Of a stretch of DNA of 32,652 nt, positions 27,843-32,652 are shown one piece after another. The notes under the pieces are model-generated. The model was given only the letters and a program-made list of their open reading frames with translations. It ran no database searches and was not told where the DNA came from. Within the stretch, counting starts at the first letter, position 1. Each line of letters opens with the position of its first letter. The DNA is from an uncultured Glaciecola sp. (GTDB taxonomy: Bacteria; Pseudomonadota; Gammaproteobacteria; Enterobacterales; Alteromonadaceae). The translations under genes were made by a program, and so were the position numbers. The stretch is taken from assembly GCA_937125395.1 (NCBI GenBank), contig CAKZLI010000048.1, positions 1-32,652 of the forward strand. The letters are read 5' to 3'.

Positions 27843-28313
27843 TTAGTGTGACCAATGAATGTGCTTAATTTTCCATTCACCGTTTTGCTTTTCGAGAACC
27901 ATTGTTTCCATCCCTTGATAATCACGTTCTTCACCATTGTAAGTACCTTTAGTTTGACTACGCGAGGCAGAGATAGCTGTATTTCCAAGTATCGTCACTT
28001 GATGTTCAAGTGTGTCGCTCTTCATCGCTGCTAAATACTTCATATCCGACAACATATGATGATGAGCATATTCATCAGCGCTCCTTTCAACGCGGCCTCC
28101 CTCGAAAATGATGACATCATCCGCTAACTGCGCTCTAGCCTGTTTTTGATTGCCAGTTTCAAGTGCTTGATGAAATGCCAAAACAACTTTTGCGGCTGGT
28201 GTATCTACACCTTTAAACAATCCTTTGTCTTTATTCTTATCACCATGAGCGTTTGCTGCGAAACTAAACGTCATTAATAAAACGAGTAGGATATTTATTG
28301 TTTTCATTTTCAT
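27843..28313 (-). CDS. His-rich NTF2-like (SnoaL/DUF4440-type) periplasmic protein in the copper operon
   Basis: A 156-residue protein with a signal peptide ending in AANA. The mature part has the cone-fold pattern of NTF2-like proteins: an N-terminal helix VVLAFHQALETGNQKQARAQLADDVIIFEGG, then beta strands ending in EWKIKHIHWSH. Histidines cluster at AHGDK, EYAHHHMLSD and HIHWSH, and could bind copper. The enzymatic residues of the family are not recognisable, so no reaction is proposed. It lies 27 bases upstream of the copA fragment and 15 bases after copD, so it belongs to the operon. Its role in copper handling is inferred from position and histidines. Confidence 0.75.
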   Translation of the reverse strand: MKMKTINILLVLLMTFSFAANAHGDKNKDKGLFKGVDTPAAKVVLAFHQALETGNQKQARAQLADDVIIFEGGRVERSADEYAHHHMLSDMKYLAAMKSDTLEHQVTILGNTAISASRSQTKGTYNGEERDYQGMETMVLEKQNGEWKIKHIHWSH

Positions 28314-28328
28314 TTTCTCTTTTAGGTT

Positions 28329-29216
28329 TTAATTTGCAGGGCCAACAACACTAGTAAGCCCAGCCGTTACAGATAAAATGGCAAAAGCTACTACCATTTC
28401 TATCGAGATAGATTTAGATAAAGCCTCTCTGCCTTGACTATTTTTAAGTTGTGGAACGAGTATTAGTTTATGTTTAGCAGCAAGTGCCAAAATAGACACT
28501 ACAAGGGCCAATTTAAACAACAGTGTTTGTCCGTAACTTGAGCTTATTAGTGCATCAAGACTTCCGACCAATTGAATCACGAGCCAGAGGCCTGCTACCA
28601 ACAATAGGCTCAATGTAAAACTTGCTTGTTTGCCAAAGCTTTCCATCAGCAAATGAAGTTCTGCATAACTTAGCTGATGGCAAGCCTGTTTTAGTGGCAA
28701 TAACGCCCCAAACCACCATGCCATAACGAGCACATGCAAAATAAGCAAGCCTTTTTCAATTGTGCCTAACTCAGAAATATGACCCAGTAACGTGAATGAG
28801 TATGCAAGGATTAATAAACTCAACATTAAAGCGCTTTGTTTTAAGTACGAGTTCACAGCGAGTTTGAACCTTAAAGCTAAAGCGATTATTGCGGTAACTA
28901 GCCCAAGCGCTCGAAGCAAAGCTCCAGTGCCGACAGAGGAGTCCCACATAATAGCCAATATATCAGCGTCTATCGCCCCCTGAATTCCCTCTTCTGCCAT
29001 TGCACCAGTACTGGCAAAGAACCAAGTAATATTAGCGATCAAAGCCATAACTATATAAGTTCTTGTCCACGTTAAATTCGCTATTACAGCATTAGTATGA
29101 GATTCATTATTCTCAAATATTTGCCTGAAAAATGTATAACCAGCAATACAGGCAAAGCCGACGTAAAATACAATTTTTGACAGTACAATGACTGTATTCC
29201 AGATATACATTTCCAT
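28329..29216 (-). CDS. copD: Copper resistance protein CopD
   Basis: A polytopic inner-membrane protein of about 295 residues with about eight hydrophobic helices. The family core is visible in LLILHVLVMAWWFGALLPL, SSYGQTLLFKLALV followed by LAAKHKL, and the C-terminal SISIEMVVAFAILSVTAGLTSV. CopD, with CopC, is thought to move copper across the inner membrane. The ATG at 29216 is preferred: AGGCGG lies 10 bases upstream and only 1 base before the GTG at 29225. It follows copC by about 20 bases. Confidence 0.92.
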   Translation of the reverse strand: MEMYIWNTVIVLSKIVFYVGFACIAGYTFFRQIFENNESHTNAVIANLTWTRTYIVMALIANITWFFASTGAMAEEGIQGAIDADILAIMWDSSVGTGALLRALGLVTAIIALALRFKLAVNSYLKQSALMLSLLILAYSFTLLGHISELGTIEKGLLILHVLVMAWWFGALLPLKQACHQLSYAELHLLMESFGKQASFTLSLLLVAGLWLVIQLVGSLDALISSSYGQTLLFKLALVVSILALAAKHKLILVPQLKNSQGREALSKSISIEMVVAFAILSVTAGLTSVVGPAN

Positions 29217-29235
29217 ATCAATCACACCGCCTATT

Positions 29236-29583
29236 TTAGTGAACCATAAAGCCGAAGCTATGTTTCATTTTATGACCATCGTTACCTAAGAAGGTTACAT
29301 CCACAGCATAGTTTGCAGGAGCTAATTTAGGTAGTTTCCATGTAAATTTGCTAGTAGCGACTTTAGAAGGCTCGAATCCAAATTTAAATTCTTCGCCTTG
29401 TTTATTGGCCAATGAAACTTTTACAACCCGTACCTCTTTGGTGAACACCAAAGTTAACTCTTCTGGAGGATTCATTAGCATTGCATTATCAGCAGGCACA
29501 CTTTTTTCAAGATGCACATGCGCAAATACCGCACTACTAAAAACGACACTGATTACGGTTAAAAATTTAATTAATGTTTTCAT
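29236..29583 (-). CDS. copC: Periplasmic copper-binding protein CopC
   Basis: A 115-residue protein whose signal peptide is cut after A21, leaving H22-V-H24-LEKSVPADNA as the new N-terminus. An N-terminal histidine, together with D102-G-H104 near the C-terminus, forms the usual Cu(II) site of CopC. There is no methionine-rich Cu(I) loop, so it resembles the single-site form. GAGG is 5 bases before the ATG. It is read with copD. Confidence 0.93.
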   Translation of the reverse strand: MKTLIKFLTVISVVFSSAVFAHVHLEKSVPADNAMLMNPPEELTLVFTKEVRVVKVSLANKQGEEFKFGFEPSKVATSKFTWKLPKLAPANYAVDVTFLGNDGHKMKHSFGFMVH

Positions 29584-29607
29584 ATATACCTCTATTTATT
29601 TAATGGA

Positions 29608-31440
29608 TTAACGACTAAATTTATCTTTGAAAATTTGATTACTTGGAATCCCAGCATCTGTAATTATTTTTTCCACTTCACTCATCATTGCTTCTGGACC
29701 GCACAAGTAAAACTCAGCCAAAAGCAGTTCTGATTTTTGGTTCATATACGGCAGAAGTACTTTTTGAACATAGCCTGAGTGCCCTTGCCATTCTTCTGAA
29801 GGATTAGAAAGAGTAGGAATATAAGAGAAGTTTTTATGCTTCTCACTCAGTGACTTCAATTCATTATGGTATAGCAAGTCATCTTCAGTTCGCGCACCAT
29901 AGATAAGAGTCAAACCACTTTTATCTTTATGCTTTTTCAACTGTTCAAAAATAATAGACCTCAGTGGTGCAAGTCCTGAACCCGCACCAATAAACACGCG
30001 ACTAACTTTTTTATTTGAAGTGGCATAAAAATCAGAAAAAGGGCCTTTTGCAGTTATCGTTTCACCTACTTGGAGTGAACCTAAATAACTTGAACCTATT
30101 CCTGCTTTAAAACCATTCTTTGCGGTCTGCCAACGGATATTAAACATTAACTCATCAGACTCCTCGTCAAAGTTAACTAATGAGTAGTGGCGAGTTACAC
30201 CGTTATGAGAAAATTTTCCATGATAGTAGCTATCCCAGTATTTTTCATAGCACTCTGGCATATCATCTGGACGTAAGCTATTCATCCCTGCTGGCACATC
30301 AAATTGCATATATGCACCAGCTTTAAATGCCAACTGTTTGCCTGATTTCAGCTTAAATTTCACTTCCTTGATAAAAGGAGTAATGAAATTAGTCGCAACC
30401 ACAACTAGCTCATGATTTTCAATATTGCGATCAGTATTAACTTCAATCGAACTAATTTCAGAGAACCTATGCTGACATCCAAGCCGATAACCTTCCTTAA
30501 GTTGCTCCTGAGATAAATGTTCCTGTTCAGATAGTGTGATAGGTAATTTAGTTGAACTTAAGAACACGCATTTGCCACAAGTACCGCCACCACCGCAACC
30601 TGAAGGAAGGTATACATGTGAACTAGCTAGCCCTTCTAGTACAGTTGAGCGACCAACTGCTGAGATGTCAGTAATAGTATTTTCATTGGAAAACGTCACT
30701 GCCACTTTTTGCCTGTTAGTGCCCCAACCTAGCTTCAGTAAACCACTTCGATACTGTTGTATCAGCCAAGTAACACCAGTAATTGAAAGGAATAGCGTTG
30801 CAAAAGCAAATGCAATGATCAACCAATGGTTAAATCCTCCAGAATTGCCATAGTCCATAAAGTGAAGCTTCATCATCAGATCTTTCAATCTGAAATCATC
30901 ATTGGCATGGCGAAGTACTTGACCTGTAATACTATCTAAATAAATAGTTGTATTGTTCTCATCCTCAACGGCAACTTGCCACATAGGATTTTGCTGCCTT
31001 ACGTGATCAGAAAACGGAGGTTGAGATAACACTGGAGTAGTTAACTTACCCTGTCCTGAGTAGGAGTTTTTTGCCAAAGTTAGTACTTGTTCTTCAGACA
31101 AATTAAATGGCTTTCCTGTTACAGCATCAAATAGCTTTGAGTGGCGTTCTTGATAGCTATGCTGCCCCTTATCGAACACAAAATGATAGTAAGGCTGATG
31201 TAAAACCCATATAAGGTTTACTTCCTGCGGAGCATTACTAGTAATGTCTTTAATAGGGAATAGGTCAAAGCCTGTAATGCTACCTTCATGATGAGAATGA
31301 ACTCTAAGTTCATTACCACTGGCTTTACTGTGATCCATCAAATTGAAGTAAAGGCCCGTTCCCAACCAAATAAGCAGTTGTAAACCAACAAATAAAGAAA
31401 GCCACTTGTGTATCGTTGTATTTAACTTAAATAGTCGCAT
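29608..31440 (-). CDS. PepSY membrane protein fused to an NqrF-like 2Fe-2S/FAD/NAD(P)H reductase
   Basis: A 610-residue fusion. The N-terminal part has a TM helix (about 11-33) preceded by H11, a periplasmic PepSY region, H193 in KLHFMDYG, and a second TM (about 206-228). The cytoplasmic part carries a ferredoxin domain with cysteines C282, C288, C291 and C322 (pattern CGGGGTCGKC...C, as in NqrF). A ferredoxin-reductase module follows, with RHYS at 417-420 for FAD, GAGSGLAPLRS at about 486-496 and CGPEAMM at 580-586 for NAD(P)H. Electrons should pass from NAD(P)H to FAD to 2Fe-2S and across the membrane. The final acceptor is not known. The start is the ATG at 31440, overlapping the previous stop (TGATG), with GGGAG 7 bases upstream. 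Confidence 0.88.
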   Translation of the reverse strand: MRLFKLNTTIHKWLSLFVGLQLLIWLGTGLYFNLMDHSKASGNELRVHSHHEGSITGFDLFPIKDITSNAPQEVNLIWVLHQPYYHFVFDKGQHSYQERHSKLFDAVTGKPFNLSEEQVLTLAKNSYSGQGKLTTPVLSQPPFSDHVRQQNPMWQVAVEDENNTTIYLDSITGQVLRHANDDFRLKDLMMKLHFMDYGNSGGFNHWLIIAFAFATLFLSITGVTWLIQQYRSGLLKLGWGTNRQKVAVTFSNENTITDISAVGRSTVLEGLASSHVYLPSGCGGGGTCGKCVFLSSTKLPITLSEQEHLSQEQLKEGYRLGCQHRFSEISSIEVNTDRNIENHELVVVATNFITPFIKEVKFKLKSGKQLAFKAGAYMQFDVPAGMNSLRPDDMPECYEKYWDSYYHGKFSHNGVTRHYSLVNFDEESDELMFNIRWQTAKNGFKAGIGSSYLGSLQVGETITAKGPFSDFYATSNKKVSRVFIGAGSGLAPLRSIIFEQLKKHKDKSGLTLIYGARTEDDLLYHNELKSLSEKHKNFSYIPTLSNPSEEWQGHSGYVQKVLLPYMNQKSELLLAEFYLCGPEAMMSEVEKIITDAGIPSNQIFKDKFSR

Positions 31441-32147
31441 CAAATGACTCCCTTTTTATTTGGGGAAAGCACTCGGTAATAAGTCAATACTGCGCCAGTA
31501 ATTGCTCCCATTAGACCTAGAGTTGCGACCAAGAACAAAAACCAGTTAGATACGTTTTCTCCATCATAGTAATCCATAATGTGGAACCGCCACATCCAAT
31601 CAAACAATCGCCAGTAATCATGACGCTTGGCAACAAGTGATCCTGTTTGTTGACTTATATAAAATGTCGGTGTGGAGAATTGCTCAAACGTCACTCTCCA
31701 AACAGGTAAATGCCTTGGGGACAACTCAGCAGGCAAGTTTGTCGCTGACTTAATCAACCTTACGCTGTCGATTTGATGATTCAGCGCATAATGGTATTGT
31801 GCGATTTCTTTAGCCTTGATTTCATCTACAAGTGCCTGAACAGCTCCAGTTTTAGCATCTATTGCTACTTTTCCATTTTCTCCATTAATAAAAGAATACA
31901 AAGGACGGCCCATACTTTGAGTAAGTGTAACTTGGCTAGCTTTAGGATAATCCGCAGCTAGCTTTACAATGGAGTAATCCATACTTGCTAAATCTATTTT
32001 GGCTTCCTCACTCTTAGCCAAGGTTTCGCCGTGTATATAGTGAATATCCATAGTCACCATATACACGCCTGTAATAGACCAGAAGAGGAATTGTATTCCG
32101 ACAAATGCCATTAGCCATTTGTGATATTTTCTAGCCGTGCTAAGCAT
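31440..32147 (-). CDS. Two-TM PepSY-domain membrane protein
   Basis: A 235-residue protein with TM helices at about 10-32 and 201-224 around a periplasmic PepSY region. It is similar in layout and sequence to the N-terminal part of its neighbour: RKYHKWLMAFVGIQ against TIHKWLSLFVGLQ, and WRFHIMDYYDG against KLHFMDYGNSG. H9 and H189 match H11 and H193 of the neighbour. It overlaps cusA by 8 bases and the next gene by 1 base, so the three are translationally coupled. I infer that it partners with the fusion protein to give a four-helix membrane unit. Confidence 0.85.
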   Translation of the reverse strand: MLSTARKYHKWLMAFVGIQFLFWSITGVYMVTMDIHYIHGETLAKSEEAKIDLASMDYSIVKLAADYPKASQVTLTQSMGRPLYSFINGENGKVAIDAKTGAVQALVDEIKAKEIAQYHYALNHQIDSVRLIKSATNLPAELSPRHLPVWRVTFEQFSTPTFYISQQTGSLVAKRHDYWRLFDWMWRFHIMDYYDGENVSNWFLFLVATLGLMGAITGAVLTYYRVLSPNKKGVI

Positions 32148-32652
32148 TACTTTTTAGCTCCGCCTTAGAAAGCTCCTTGTTAAAGGCGTTTAATTCTGGC
32201 TTTTTAACGATTGAGTAAATTACTGGGAGCACAATAAGAGTGAGTAGCACAGCACTTGTCATTCCGCCTACCATAGGTGCAGCAATACGACTCATAATCT
32301 CCGAACCTGTTCCTGTACCATATAAAATGGGCATCAAGCCGATAATGATTGTTGCAACTGTCATCATTACTGGACGAACTCGTAAGCCTGCACCGTGCAA
32401 TAATGCATCTTGATATGCATCATCAGAGATAGGTTCAGCTCGCTCTTCAGCTTTTTCCTTAAGCTCAGCAAGTGCCTGATTGAGATAGACCAACATTATC
32501 ACACCAATCTCAACCGCTACCCCAGCTAGAGCAATAAAGCCCACGCCAACAGCCACAGAGAAGTTAAACCCTTCCAGATACATCAACCATAAGCCACCAA
32601 TCATCGCCATCGGCAAGGTAACGATAATGATAGCCACCTCACTAAACGCTCT
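32140..32652 (-). CDS. cusA: CusA/CzcA-type heavy-metal RND efflux pump, C-terminal part
   Basis: The frame is open to the right edge, so the 5' part is outside the window and only about 170 C-terminal residues are seen. FSVAVGVGFIALAGVAVEIGVIMLVYL and RVRPVMMTVATIIIGLMPILYGTGTGSEIMSRIAAPMVGGM match the last membrane segments of CusA, the copper/silver HME-RND pump, more closely than CzcA. The protein should export Cu(I) or Ag(I) through a CusCBA complex. The genes for CusB and CusC would be expected upstream, off the right edge. Its stop overlaps the PepSY start by 8 bases. Confidence 0.85.
   Translation of the reverse strand, partial: RAFSEVAIIIVTLPMAMIGGLWLMYLEGFNFSVAVGVGFIALAGVAVEIGVIMLVYLNQALAELKEKAEERAEPISDDAYQDALLHGAGLRVRPVMMTVATIIIGLMPILYGTGTGSEIMSRIAAPMVGGMTSAVLLTLIVLPVIYSIVKKPELNAFNKELSKAELKSNA

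Noticed and set aside
30536..30853. Open frame antisense to the PepSY-reductase fusion
   Set aside because: It is the reverse of the ferredoxin cysteine region and has no ribosome binding site.
26482..32652. Insertion sequence or integrase at the copper region
   Set aside because: No transposase, integrase, terminal repeats or tRNA was seen within the window; the right end is not included.

Overview
The window looks like a piece of chromosome from a marine-type gammaproteobacterium, most likely in or near the Alteromonadales. Housekeeping proteins (SlmA, CoaBC, RadC, L28, L33, MutM, CoaD, KdkA, Kbl, Tdh, GlpE, GlpG, UbiC, UbiA, UbiK, Rep) align by eye with Escherichia coli homologues, often with identical residue numbers at catalytic positions. 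The lineage is an inference from protein similarity and gene order, not from a search.

Region 1 (1-6.1 kb): the first bases look like the 3' end of a 5S rRNA followed by an rrn terminator and three 15-bp tandem repeats. Then come a zinc deacylase of the AstE/aspartoacylase family, an orphan MSHA-like pilin, and two large lipoprotein hydrolases (DUF885 and M28) transcribed divergently. Region 2 (6.1-13.5 kb) is conserved core: slmA and coaBC, radC, rpmB-rpmG, an unrecognised one-TM protein, mutM, coaD, the Kdo kinase gene kdkA, and a GT9 heptosyltransferase-like gene.

Region 3 (13.6-18.0 kb) is a tightly packed three-gene unit: a small PstS-like periplasmic protein, an outer-membrane beta-barrel, and a membrane GGDEF-EAL protein with a large periplasmic sensor and both active sites apparently intact. 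It reads as a candidate envelope-to-c-di-GMP sensing system and is one of the two most interesting parts of the window. Region 4 (18.0-26.5 kb) is core again: kbl-tdh for threonine catabolism, glpE-glpG, a FliL-like secreted protein, ubiC-ubiA with ubiK converging on it, rep, and a cytochrome c5.

Region 5 (26.5-32.65 kb) is accessory. An ABC exporter gene loses its ATPase just before the Walker A motif, at a perfect 8-bp inverted repeat, and antisense copA begins there. From that point a minus-strand copper operon runs to the right edge: cusA (partial), a two-TM PepSY protein, a second PepSY protein fused to an NqrF-like ferredoxin/flavin/NAD reductase, copC, copD, a His-rich NTF2-like periplasmic protein, and the first 70-80 residues of copA. 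The junction is either the edge of a horizontally acquired copper island or a chimeric assembly join. The PepSY pair suggests a transmembrane, NAD(P)H-driven metal or quinone reductase working with copper efflux and periplasmic copper handling.
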